From positions 1 to 64,000 of the forward strand of contig AQSC01000061.1 in NCBI GenBank assembly GCA_000402775.1: a DNA stretch of 64,000 nucleotides, given 5' to 3'. This DNA comes from Euryarchaeota archaeon SCGC AAA252-I15 (GTDB lineage Archaea; Altiarchaeota; Altiarchaeia; IMC4; SCGC-AAA252-I15). Positions within the stretch are counted from its first letter, which is position 1. Every line of letters begins with the position of its first letter. Both the position numbers and the translations under genes were made by a program. Below the pieces are notes generated by a model. That model made no database searches, was not told the origin of the DNA, and was given only the letters and a program-made list of their open reading frames with translations. Below, in pieces: positions 36,301-43,193 of the stretch.

Positions 36301-36958
36301 TTACTTTTCCACCGAAAAATTGGCCTAACACCTCAGCAACCCTGTCGTGGTTGAATTGAATCGGATCTTTTATGTAATCATCATCTCCCATATCGGATGT
36401 GTGCAAAGCAGCGCCTATATCATACCTTAGGTTTGAAAAAACGGGTAGGTGAAAACCCAACCGTACATAATACCGGTGCATTATTATGTCGTCTTCAAGG
36501 TAGTATCTTAAGAAATTGAACATTTGACTTGACTCCCTCTCATAAGTTTCGATAAAACCTTCATTTTTAAGTTCAGCGACCACTTCACGATCAAGTTGGT
36601 CGTAGGGAATGCTCCCATACTCGTATAATTGGCCTAATGTGGTGATTATCACGTCCTTGTAGTCGATTATTTGCCGTACTAATCCGTCTTTAACAAGCTT
36701 GGGATCCTTGAATATGCTCCCTCTTTTAGTGTAATATAGGTCACAATGTGATAAGTCGACGTAAAAATTGTTTTCTCTCCGGTCAAAAGAAGTTGTCTTG
36801 AAAAAAACCCCTTTTTTTACTTCCTCAGTCCTCAATACCTTAAAAACTCCTAAGGGTGCATAACGTTTTGTTACGGACCCTTGAGCGGATTTCAATATTT
36901 TTTCTTCAATGTCTTCAGGTATTGTGAAGGCTTGAGTTTGAACTTTTGTAATCTTCAT
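33326..36958 (-). CDS. Giant protein with three tandem AAA+ ATPase modules
   Basis: 1210 residues. The N-terminal 280 residues are not recognised and lack the usual Cdc48 N-domain. Three Cdc48/spastin-like AAA+ modules follow, with Walker A GPPGCGKTY at about 334, 623 and 914. Walker B motifs are ILFFDEIDALAERR, IVFFDEIDALAPRR and IIFFDEIDAIAPRR, and each module has an arginine-finger segment of the DPALRR(P/A)GR type. Each module ends in a shared S-(S/T)-L-x-x-W(Y/F) helix segment, so the repeat unit is about 290 residues. A short coiled coil ends the chain (REVSEQIKLLKRKIKSGK). All ATPase sites look intact. Probably an unfoldase or remodeller; standard archaeal Cdc48/VAT has two modules. 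Confidence 0.93.
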   Translation of the reverse strand: MKITKVQTQAFTIPEDIEEKILKSAQGSVTKRYAPLGVFKVLRTEEVKKGVFFKTTSFDRRENNFYVDLSHCDLYYTKRGSIFKDPKLVKDGLVRQIIDYKDVIITTLGQLYEYGSIPYDQLDREVVAELKNEGFIETYERESSQMFNFLRYYLEDDIIMHRYYVRLGFHLPVFSNLRYDIGAALHTSDMGDDDYIKDPIQFNHDRVAEVLGQFFGGKVILKGLVYLPYAIIEHKGGEGPATEIKYLACPKGYKRLKTGFPSEVKLEPISFSTEMGAGGSVPIEASTINFSHVADLKEVKEKIREAIIYPLQHVEVSKKYEKKGGGRILFYGPPGCGKTYIARATVGECGLNFFNINTSDIISGGDEAGAKNIHEVFSTASKSAPCILFFDEIDALAERRDSAGSSSRVIVNQFLMEMDGVENYSENVLILGSTNVPWDLDPALRRPGRFADLIFIPPPNYLTRLEIFKLNTKKRPVSSKVDLEKLGELTEGYSSADIKAVCDDALEIPWAEALKGAPARKATMNDFLIVLGVRPSSLTAWYKQAEKQIRKSGEVELFADLSRQILRHAGGVDQEVKPKLRFIDVANMEDVKDKVTNSIINPLVKPEIARKYKKKVGGGAILYGPPGCGKTYIARATAGECDATFFNIKVTDILSSEIGDPEKNLKYVFERAYQNTPAIVFFDEIDALAPRRESAGISRTLVNQFLSELDGFKDREGVMVLASTNTPWDVDPALRRAGRLTDQIYVPPPGKDVREKIFEIHTRDRPISSNVDFKQLSKLTEGYSSADIKAVCDDAIDKPWAEALSGTTARKANQKDFISAIEERNSSLPPWFKLALTQINESGEAEVFSNMLEDIMKYAGGIEAAIKPKLKFKDVADLSSTKEKIKRTIVYPLTKPKLSAKYSRDVGGGILFYGPPGCGKTYLARATAGECNATFFNVKITDILSEEVGESERRLNAIFERAVRNTPSIIFFDEIDAIAPRREAAGKSRTLVNQFLTELDGFKDRDGVMVLASTNAPWAVDPALRRAGRFTEQVFVSAPDAETRSEILSLHTQGKQVETGLDFKKLSGFMEGFSSADVKTCVDLALERPWAEALSGKPERKVDFSDFMEVINTRSSTLPAWYRLAEKQLEQSGEKDLYTELWDVIGKQVPKEQTKRQVASGLEYEIREVSEQIKLLKRKIKSGKIDEDIGVPLLRDLHGKLLKLEAKRND

Positions 36959-37059
36959 GATGTGAAAGGATATTTGAGTTTGTTTTTTTATATGACGTGA
37001 TTGTATTTTTAAATTCAGGTGAAGATATTTTAAGTGTCATTGTTCTTTGAGGTTGGTTT

Positions 37060-37521
37060 ATGGAATTATTCAAGAAAAATATTGGAGATTACTTGGACGT
37101 TTTGAAGACGCCGATTGTATTGTTAATTGCTTTGTCTGTTATTCAATTTGTGGTGAGAGTAATAGGGTATTTTCTGAAAAACGGGATAATAAGAATTCTG
37201 GGGTGGGTTATTCTAGCATTTATGGAATTGTTCTGGCTCCTCATCCTGATTTACGTTAGCTGGATAGTAGTCCACTCGAAAAGATGGGATGCAATGAATA
37301 CCCTTTTTGCGGGGGTAATTTTTGGATTAATCGGCGGATTGGTCGTAGGAATCGGCCTTGTTTTTGGAAATATTGTAGCCTTGATACTTTCCGATAGTTG
37401 GACTCTGTTTAAAGTCGGGGTCTGGTCCCTGGCAATAACGGTTTTAATACCGATAACAATGTGTGTTTTCGGAGGGTTTATATCCGGGATAATTGGTATA
37501 TTATTGGAAAACAGGGGGTAA
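37060..37521 (+). CDS. Unknown four-helix membrane protein
   Basis: 153 residues, about four hydrophobic segments (residues 18-38, 45-70, 82-108 and 118-148) with short charged loops (HSKRWDAMN). It starts MELFKKNIGDYLDVLKTP. No family recognised. It is followed after 4 bp by another membrane protein gene, suggesting a pair. The 100 bp upstream (36959-37059) is AT-rich and should hold this promoter and that of the divergent AAA gene. Confidence 0.7.
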   Translation: MELFKKNIGDYLDVLKTPIVLLIALSVIQFVVRVIGYFLKNGIIRILGWVILAFMELFWLLILIYVSWIVVHSKRWDAMNTLFAGVIFGLIGGLVVGIGLVFGNIVALILSDSWTLFKVGVWSLAITVLIPITMCVFGGFISGIIGILLENRG

Positions 37522-37525
37522 AAAA

Positions 37526-38050
37526 ATGCATGTCGACTATGGAGTGTGTGTGAAAAAAGGAATTGATGTATTCAAGGATAATGCACTAGCTTTTATCATA
37601 GCGACATTCATTGCTATTGTTGGTATGATACCAGTCATCACTGCACCACCTCTTATCGCAGGTCTTTTTTACATGGCAGACAAGGGAATGAAGGGTAGAA
37701 AAGTTGAGGTAAGCGATATCTTCGAGGGATTAGACTATCTTATACCATCACTTATTTATGGATTAATCGTCCTTGTAGGACTTATGGTCTTCATAGTTCC
37801 TGGCGTAGTGATACTAATCCTTGGAATCTACGCCATGCCAATACTAGTAATAGACAAAGTTGACGGGCTTACAGCTGTTAAAAAGGCCTTGAACTTTGGT
37901 AAAGAAAACTTCCTCGATGTTTTAGGAGTGTCATTTATGACAATGGTCCTCTTTATTGTAGGAGAATCCGTATTTATGGTCGGAAGCCTTATAACGATTC
38001 CAATTGCGATTATTGCGATAACAAAGGCGTATGAAGTGTCAATGAGCTAG
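37526..38050 (+). CDS. DUF4013-like membrane protein
   Basis: 174 residues; the ATG at 37526 (MHVDYGVCVKKGIDVFKDN) is preferred because the longer frame overlaps the previous gene. About four hydrophobic segments. The segment APPLIAGLFYMADKGMKG with DIFEGLDYLIPS closely parallels PPLLFGLYYMANKAIKG with DVFKGFDYLVIS in the gene at 50723, so the two are paralogs. Function unknown. A terminator hairpin follows. Confidence 0.78.
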   Translation: MHVDYGVCVKKGIDVFKDNALAFIIATFIAIVGMIPVITAPPLIAGLFYMADKGMKGRKVEVSDIFEGLDYLIPSLIYGLIVLVGLMVFIVPGVVILILGIYAMPILVIDKVDGLTAVKKALNFGKENFLDVLGVSFMTMVLFIVGESVFMVGSLITIPIAIIAITKAYEVSMS

Positions 38051-38056
38051 TTCAGC

Positions 38057-38098
38057 AGGGTGTTGGTTGCACCCTTATTCTTATTGTTTTTTGTGTTT
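38057..38098 (+). terminator. Hairpin plus T-rich terminator
   Basis: AGGGTG (38057-38062) pairs with CACCCT (38070-38075) around a TTGGTTG loop, followed by a T-rich run TTATTCTTATTGTTTTTT. It lies just after the membrane protein gene and reaches into the end of the convergent pheT fragment. Confidence 0.6.
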
Positions 38099-38884
38099 TA
38101 TTTCCACTGATTTTATTTTTCCACCTCGGTCGGCGATGGATGTTACAACTATGTTTAATGCCTGGTCTACTGCAAGCTGGCTTTTCCCGGTGACTTCGAT
38201 GAACAAGTTTTTTGTTTCTTCAGTAATTCTTGTTAATTCCCCGTTAATGATTGGTGGAAATGATAGGACGTTTTGTTGCGAGTCCACGATGATTGGGTAT
38301 TTTTCGGCTCCTTCAAGTGTGAATGCGTAGTCTACGCCCTTAGGGTGTTTTTCCAAGATTTCGATTAAATTCATTTCATCTTGAGTATCCAAGGGTATAA
38401 AAGAGATGCTGTCTGGTTTGACTGCCTTGTAAGTGTAGGGTGGAGTGAGTTTGTCGGAATCATGGACTCCTATCGCAACCTTAACCCTGTTTCTTCCGTG
38501 AGTTGTGTGAAGCTTTTCCTGAACGTTCATAAGAGAGCGTAACCCAAAATCGTTTATTTTAACGCCGTCTATTTGGGCTGCGCAAACAAAAGGCCTGATT
38601 TTTTCAACTGAGGGGTCAACATACAGTGTTATGTCAGATTTTAAAACTTCATAATCAATAAAGCCTTTCTCAAGGCCGAAAAAACCCTTAAACGCGCGTA
38701 CGAAACCTTCTATACTTAGCATGTCAGGCCTGTTTGGAAAAACCTCTAAAACCATTTTTTCTTCATCAATTTCCTCAAGGCTTACTCCAATCATGGGGAT
38801 AGATTCCTCAAGCTCGGTTAGTGACAAATCCTTTCCCCCCAGAAGGTTAAGCAAATCTTCTGTTGCGAATTCTACTGTTGGCAT
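38081..38884 (-). CDS. PheT N-terminal half (B1 and B3/4 editing domains only)
   Basis: 267 residues matching the first half of archaeal phenylalanyl-tRNA synthetase beta chain: VEFATEDLLNLLGGKD, EVFPNRPDMLSIEGF, HTTHGRNRVKVAIGVHD, YTYKAVKPDSISFIPL, FPPIINGELTRITEETKN and a closing SIADRGGKIKSVEIKHKKQ. The full archaeal chain is near 550 residues; B5 and the core-like domains are absent, and no frame continues past the stop. The break falls at the domain border after the B3/4 editing domain. It is either a truncated gene (with an intact pheT elsewhere) or a stand-alone editing factor. Confidence 0.85.
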   Translation of the reverse strand: MPTVEFATEDLLNLLGGKDLSLTELEESIPMIGVSLEEIDEEKMVLEVFPNRPDMLSIEGFVRAFKGFFGLEKGFIDYEVLKSDITLYVDPSVEKIRPFVCAAQIDGVKINDFGLRSLMNVQEKLHTTHGRNRVKVAIGVHDSDKLTPPYTYKAVKPDSISFIPLDTQDEMNLIEILEKHPKGVDYAFTLEGAEKYPIIVDSQQNVLSFPPIINGELTRITEETKNLFIEVTGKSQLAVDQALNIVVTSIADRGGKIKSVEIKHKKQ

Positions 38885-38939
38885 TTTGTACTTTTTTTAA
38901 CTCATTCAAATACATTCATATTAGGACGAGGTGATTTAA

Positions 38940-39332
38940 ATGAAGGTTCTTATCGCGGGGGGAGGGACTATGGGACGCGAAATTGCAAAAGCCCTTCCAG
39001 ACCATGAAATAATAATTATTGAGGAGAATCCTGACGTATGTAACAGGGACTCAAACGAACTTAACGCGACAGTACTGTGTGGAGACTGCAATAAAGTACA
39101 TATGCTCAAAGAAGCCGGCTTTGAAGATGCGGGGGCAGTGATTTCGGTGACAAACAGCGATGAAGTAAACCTTCTTTTAGCCCTTTATGCGAAAAAACAC
39201 GGAAAGCATGTTATCGCCCGTGTGAAAGAAGATGAATACATTCAACTTTTCGAGGATTATGGTATTGATCACATAATCTCCCCTGAAAAACGCGCTGCAT
39301 TGGATATTGCAAATAAAGTTGTGTGGGATTAA
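38940..39332 (+). CDS. trkA: TrkA-N (RCK) potassium uptake regulatory subunit
   Basis: 130 residues, a single NAD-binding Rossmann domain: MKVLIAGGGTMGREIAKAL, IIIEENPDVC, ATVLCGDCNKVHMLKEAG, and DHIISPEKRAALDIANKV. It lacks the TrkA-C domain, as in short archaeal TrkA proteins. It lies 5 bp upstream of the trkH ATG, so they form one operon and, by family knowledge, one complex at the membrane. Confidence 0.92.
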   Translation: MKVLIAGGGTMGREIAKALPDHEIIIIEENPDVCNRDSNELNATVLCGDCNKVHMLKEAGFEDAGAVISVTNSDEVNLLLALYAKKHGKHVIARVKEDEYIQLFEDYGIDHIISPEKRAALDIANKVVWD

Positions 39333-39337
39333 GTCAA

Positions 39338-40834
39338 ATGCCTCTTCTAGATTCAGAAGATTTAAAAATCGCGCTTCGAGATTTAACTGGAATATTCAAG
39401 ATTGCATGCATTATAATGCTCATACCAATCTTGTTCACAATTTATTACAGTCAGGATAAGAGCCCCCTCAATTTAGTATTAAGGTCTTTGGTTTTTACGG
39501 TGCCGTCTCTAGTTTTTCTGATGTTGTATAAATATTTTAAAAAATTTTATGTAATAGACAAGCAAACCCAGACAAAACACGCATTGATTTCAGTGTCAAT
39601 AGCATGGCTAGTGTTTGCCGCAGTAGGCTCACTCCCTTTTATGATCCGGGGGACTTTGAATCCTGTAGACGCATTTTTTGAGAGTATGAGTGGTTGGTCA
39701 ACTACGGGTATGACCATGATAGAATACCCTGAATTGTTGTTTGGAGGTAACGAAGACATTTTATTTTACAGGAGTTTAACACACCTTGTTGGTGGAGTTG
39801 GAATTATTGCATTAGGACTTATGATCCTGATACACTCTGGAACTGCAGCCATGACTTATTATTCCTCTGAAGTGGGATCCCATAGGATTAAGCCGGGCAT
39901 AAAAAATACTGTTTACGAGACTTGGAAGATTTACCTTCTTTATACACTTGCGGGTGTTGTATTGTTTTATCTCGCAGGGATGACTCCCTTCGACGCCTTA
40001 AACCACGCTTTCGCAGCGATAGCCACTGGTGGTTTTTCAACCCACAGCAAAAGTATTGCGTATTTCGACAGCGCAATGATTGAAGTCGTGGCAATATTTT
40101 TAATGTTGATAGGGAGCATCAGTTTCCTAGTGCACTACAGGTTTTTCATTGGAGACTACAAGTATTTTCAAAAAAACATTGAAACAAGGTATATGTTCAC
40201 CATAATCTTGATTGCTACGTCAGTCATATCATTATCTTTTTTACTATCAAACGACATTATTGGAGTTAATGTAGCATCAATCTTTGATGTGTTTAGAAAA
40301 GCTGTTTTTCAGGTCGTATCTTCAGTCTCATGCACTGGATTTTCAACGGTTAACGCTGGAGACTGGCCGCCTTTATCACAAACGGTTCTCATGGTCTTAA
40401 TGTATACTGGAGGATTCTACGGGTCAACTGCGGGAGGTATAAAGCTTCTCAGGCTTGCAGTGGTGGTTAAGGCCATCCATTATACCACAATGAAGATGGC
40501 ACTGCCAAAATCTGCGGTTGTATCACTAAAAGTTTCAGAAAAAACTATTGAAGACAAAGAGATATTGTATGTCCTGGGGCTTTCAATGGCATATCTAATG
40601 ATATCAATATTGGGTGCGGGAATTCTCATGGCCCTTGGATACGATGGATTAGACAGTATGAGCGTGAGTTTGTCTGCCATGGGTAATGTGGGTATTGTGT
40701 ATATCACTGGTGATTCATGGTTTAATATGCCGGCGGTTGGAAAACTTGTACTTGCGGGATTAATGTGGGTTGGAAGGCTTGAGATTTTCCCAATCCTCCT
40801 AGTCTTAAGGTCGGTTATGAATGTGAGAAGATGA
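39338..40834 (+). CDS. trkH: TrkH-family potassium transporter
   Basis: About 498 residues starting MPLLDSEDLKIAL; an upstream GTG at 39323 overlaps trkA. Four M1-P-M2 repeats with selectivity-type segments are visible: MSGWSTTGMTMIEYPE, IATGGFSTHSKSIAYF, SSVSCTGFSTVNAGDWPP, and SLSAMGNVGIVYITGDSW. It takes up K+ together with the TrkA subunit encoded upstream. Confidence 0.94.
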   Translation: MPLLDSEDLKIALRDLTGIFKIACIIMLIPILFTIYYSQDKSPLNLVLRSLVFTVPSLVFLMLYKYFKKFYVIDKQTQTKHALISVSIAWLVFAAVGSLPFMIRGTLNPVDAFFESMSGWSTTGMTMIEYPELLFGGNEDILFYRSLTHLVGGVGIIALGLMILIHSGTAAMTYYSSEVGSHRIKPGIKNTVYETWKIYLLYTLAGVVLFYLAGMTPFDALNHAFAAIATGGFSTHSKSIAYFDSAMIEVVAIFLMLIGSISFLVHYRFFIGDYKYFQKNIETRYMFTIILIATSVISLSFLLSNDIIGVNVASIFDVFRKAVFQVVSSVSCTGFSTVNAGDWPPLSQTVLMVLMYTGGFYGSTAGGIKLLRLAVVVKAIHYTTMKMALPKSAVVSLKVSEKTIEDKEILYVLGLSMAYLMISILGAGILMALGYDGLDSMSVSLSAMGNVGIVYITGDSWFNMPAVGKLVLAGLMWVGRLEIFPILLVLRSVMNVRR

Positions 40835-40872
40835 TATTTTTTTATTTTAGCTTGAAAATTTAATTTTGTAAG

Positions 40873-41826
40873 ATGGTTTTGGATAAATTCGTCGACGCGA
40901 GACTTCTTAGAACTCGAACAGTTTATGCAGTGCCGACCGCATTCTTCTTCGTGTTACTCGGATTCGTATCCTCAATGCTTGTTTTCTCCTCCCAGATAAG
41001 CGTGGTCATGGTCGCATTCTCAAGCCTTCTGATACTACCTTACGTAATCAAGATATTCGAATTCGATGAATTAGATGTGGATATTGAAGGCTCAAGTTCA
41101 GATGATATAAGACAATGGGTGGTAAAGTGTTTGAGGGATGGTTACTCTCCAAAGCAGATTAAAGACAATCTAATTCGAGACAATTTGGATCGGATAGATT
41201 CATTAATGCTGGATTTAGGCGTCATCGATGAAGTAAGAGATGAATACTTAAGTTTCTCAAACCCATTTTCAAGGCATAAGAAAACAATCCAATTTTACAT
41301 AAGCCTGTTTTTCGGGATGTTTATAGCATACTCACTTCTTTACAGTGTTTTGCCAACATGGCTTAGTATTGAAGTATTCGAAAACCAACTGGACGTCCTA
41401 AGACCCGGACCCGTAGGATATTTCGGGTATGAGGGATTCTTCATGGAGATTGTGAAAAACAATTTGATTATAACGTTAGTGTGTGTACTATTATCCCTCA
41501 TCTACGGGTCAGGTGCGATCTTCATCCTAAATTATAACGCATCAATTGCTGGAGTATTATACGGAAGCTCCATGCGGGCGATACTTCAGGGTGGAGGGGC
41601 ATTTCTGTCAAACCCTTATGCATTCATACCGCATACCGTCATTGAAATACTCGCTTATCTCTTCGCCGCAATCGCAGGGGCAATACTCTCTAAAGCAGCC
41701 ATGGGAGTCCTACCTGGAAACCCGAAAATGCTTTTAAAAGACGGGTTATTCTACTTGATGATTGCAGTAGTTCTCATCTTCGTCGGAGCAGCCGTAGAAG
41801 TAACAGTACCATTCATGTACCTTTAA
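40873..41826 (+). CDS. SpoIIM-family (stage II sporulation M-like) membrane protein
   Basis: 317 residues. Residues 15-60 hold two membrane segments, 70-145 a soluble charged region (GYSPKQIKDNLIRDNLDRID), and the remainder the SpoIIM-like membrane core with the order FFMEIVKNNLIITLVCVLL, FILNYNASIAGVLYGSS, and FIPHTVIEILAYLFAAIAG. The EI(x)nN and PHxxxE features are those of the family. Archaeal function is unknown. Last gene before an accessory region. Confidence 0.85.
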   Translation: MVLDKFVDARLLRTRTVYAVPTAFFFVLLGFVSSMLVFSSQISVVMVAFSSLLILPYVIKIFEFDELDVDIEGSSSDDIRQWVVKCLRDGYSPKQIKDNLIRDNLDRIDSLMLDLGVIDEVRDEYLSFSNPFSRHKKTIQFYISLFFGMFIAYSLLYSVLPTWLSIEVFENQLDVLRPGPVGYFGYEGFFMEIVKNNLIITLVCVLLSLIYGSGAIFILNYNASIAGVLYGSSMRAILQGGGAFLSNPYAFIPHTVIEILAYLFAAIAGAILSKAAMGVLPGNPKMLLKDGLFYLMIAVVLIFVGAAVEVTVPFMYL

Positions 41827-41837
41827 AAAAAATACGC

Positions 41838-41897
41838 CCCACACCACCAAAAAGAGCATAAAGCTTAATAAAATACAGGATAATTGTTGTTATACGA
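41838..41897 (+). repeat. Island-edge motif, copy 2, with R'-like box
   Basis: ACCACCAAAAAGAGCATAAA then, after a spacer, GATAATTGTTGTTATACG. Copy 1 is at 23390-23425. GTTATAC (41889-41895) is the R'-like box. The 11 bp TTGTTATACGA (41887-41897) is the exact reverse complement of 42370-42380 at the start of element C, as expected for the two ends of one integron-type cassette. Confidence 0.55.
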
Positions 41898-41953
41898 AAT
41901 CGTGCTACGCAGTGGCTCAAACCAAACTTTTATAAATTTATAAGAGATACAAT

Positions 41954-42283
41954 ATGAATATGAAAATACCAATCAAAAATTTTCTCAAAATAACAAAGAA
42001 AAAGGTAGTTATAACTATCATATTTCCTATTATAGCTATTTTAATCCTTTTTTCTTTTTTTGTATTTGATGAAATTCTTGGGTTAGGTGGCAATATAATT
42101 GTCAATACAATTTGTGCATTTGAAGAATATCTTTACAATTTTATATTATTGCCACTAAATTTTGTTGATAGTGATTTCACCCCACCAATTATTTTTAAAA
42201 TAGTTATTGTACTAATACCTATTTGGTGGTATTTTCTATCATGTGTATCAATATTTATAAAAGAAAAAAGATGGAAAAGATAA
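41954..42283 (+). CDS. Small AT-rich two-helix membrane protein
   Basis: 109 residues, MKIPIKNFLKITKKKVV then two or three hydrophobic segments (about 18-42, 50-70 and 78-102) and a basic tail KEKRWKR. No family recognised. Base composition is far more AT-rich than the flanking genes, and it is the only gene between the R'-like box at 41889 and element C, fitting a mobile cassette gene. Confidence 0.6.
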   Translation: MNMKIPIKNFLKITKKKVVITIIFPIIAILILFSFFVFDEILGLGGNIIVNTICAFEEYLYNFILLPLNFVDSDFTPPIIFKIVIVLIPIWWYFLSCVSIFIKEKRWKR

Positions 42284-42285
42284 TC

Positions 42286-42471
42286 ACGCCACTGCTCCGC
42301 CCGACTCTGTGCTCCATTTCATTCCGCTTGAGGACGCTGCGCTTTCGCTTCACTGCGTTACGCTCACCCTCGTATAACAAAGGATAAAAGGAAAATTGCT
42401 CGGCTCGCAATTTTCCCAAATTTTTCTTCCACTTCGTTCCAGAAAAACTTCTTTTATCCCTGATGTTAACT
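42286..42471 (+). repeat. attC-like structured element C
   Basis: A GC-richer segment in AT-rich surroundings. The folded part runs from GTATAAC (42372-42378) to GTTAACT (42465-42471). Outer arms GGATAAAAG (42382-42390) and CTTTTATCC (42451-42459) are perfectly complementary. Inside lie a 10-bp hairpin GGAAAATTGC/GCAATTTTCC (42390-42416) and TTTTTCT/AGAAAAA (42421-42447). The layout is the same as in A and B. The first box is the reverse complement of the box at 41889. Confidence 0.65.
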
Positions 42472-42488
42472 GTAATTACGGGGGGGGT

Positions 42489-42526
42489 TTTGATTTATAT
42501 GGATATGTTATATATACTTATATAAG
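42489..42526 (+). promoter_or_regulatory. Promoter of the toxin-antitoxin pair
   Basis: Very AT-rich stretch with TATA-like repeats (TTATATGGATATG, then TATATATACTTATATAAG) ending at the antitoxin ATG. It follows an 8-G run at 42480-42487. With the TATA so near the ATG, transcription could begin at an internal ATG (42545) or be nearly leaderless. Confidence 0.45.
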
Positions 42527-42793
42527 ATGGAAAATGTCACTGTTATGCATAGTCCAACGCTTGAATCGGTGTTGATGGTAGAGAAAGCAATCCAAAAATA
42601 TAGTGCCGAAAAGGGAAAGTATCAACTTTGGAAGAAGTTACCGCGTAAAATGATGTATCAAACTTACCAAACAATATTAGACTACTTGGCTGAATCAGGC
42701 AAGATAATAATCGACAAAGACGGTATCGTAATCTGGACATACAATCCGGAGCGGATAAAGAGGCTGATATCTGAGGATTTACTAGTAAGATGA
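42527..42793 (+). CDS. Probable antitoxin of RelE/ParE-type pair
   Basis: 88 residues, ending PERIKRLISEDLLVR. The middle (KLPRKMMYQTYQTILDYLA, then GKIIIDKDGIVIWTYN) looks like a winged helix of the sort seen in archaeal antitoxins. The next gene overlaps by 4 bp (ATGA), and its product looks like a RelE-type toxin, which supports the antitoxin role. Cassette-like location between elements C and D. Confidence 0.72.
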   Translation: MENVTVMHSPTLESVLMVEKAIQKYSAEKGKYQLWKKLPRKMMYQTYQTILDYLAESGKIIIDKDGIVIWTYNPERIKRLISEDLLVR

Positions 42794-43125
42794 ACAAAGA
42801 AAGACGCGTCGGATTCATAACAAAAAAATTAAGGGTAGAATTCGACTCACTTAACAAGGGAAAAAGTAGTGATAAACAACTTTATGAATTCATCAACAGG
42901 GCAATCGACGACTTGAAGGAAAAACCAACGTGCGGAATAAAAATTCCCAAGAAACTATGGCCTAAAACATACATAAAGAAATACGACATCACTAACCTCT
43001 GGAAATATGATCTCCCTACTGGTTGGAGATTAATATACACTATTGAAACCGACGAGATAATGATTGTTGCAATAATCTTAGAATGGTTTGACCACAAAAA
43101 CTACAAAAAAAGATTCAACTACTGA
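42790..43125 (+). CDS. RelE/ParE-family toxin
   Basis: 111 residues. The C-terminal half has the archaeal RelE-like pattern: DITNLWKYDLPTGWRLIYT, then IMIVAIILEWFDHKNYKKRF. Members are mRNA-cleaving ribosome-dependent toxins or gyrase inhibitors; the target cannot be told here. Coupled to the upstream antitoxin gene. Confidence 0.83.
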   Translation: MNKERRVGFITKKLRVEFDSLNKGKSSDKQLYEFINRAIDDLKEKPTCGIKIPKKLWPKTYIKKYDITNLWKYDLPTGWRLIYTIETDEIMIVAIILEWFDHKNYKKRFNY

Positions 43126-43127
43126 AC

Positions 43128-43193
43128 GCCCCCCGCAACTCTGCGCTTCGCTTGCCTCAGCCCTACGGGCCTCGGACGGCTAACAGCGATTTA
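43128..43193 (+). repeat. Partial attC-like element D
   Basis: GC-rich segment starting CCCCCCGCAACTCTGCG and ending GGCTAACAGCGATTTACG. The two ends match the corresponding parts of element B (CGCAACTCT and TTAACAGCGACTAAACG), but the second half of the element is missing: the sequence runs straight into the nre stop codon. Likely a cut-off copy marking the right edge of the cassette region. Confidence 0.5.

Noticed and set aside
37047..37259. Frame MRLVYGIIQEKYWRLL overlapping the membrane protein gene
   Set aside because: Shadow frame; the overlapping frame at 37060 has the hydrophobic pattern of a real membrane protein.
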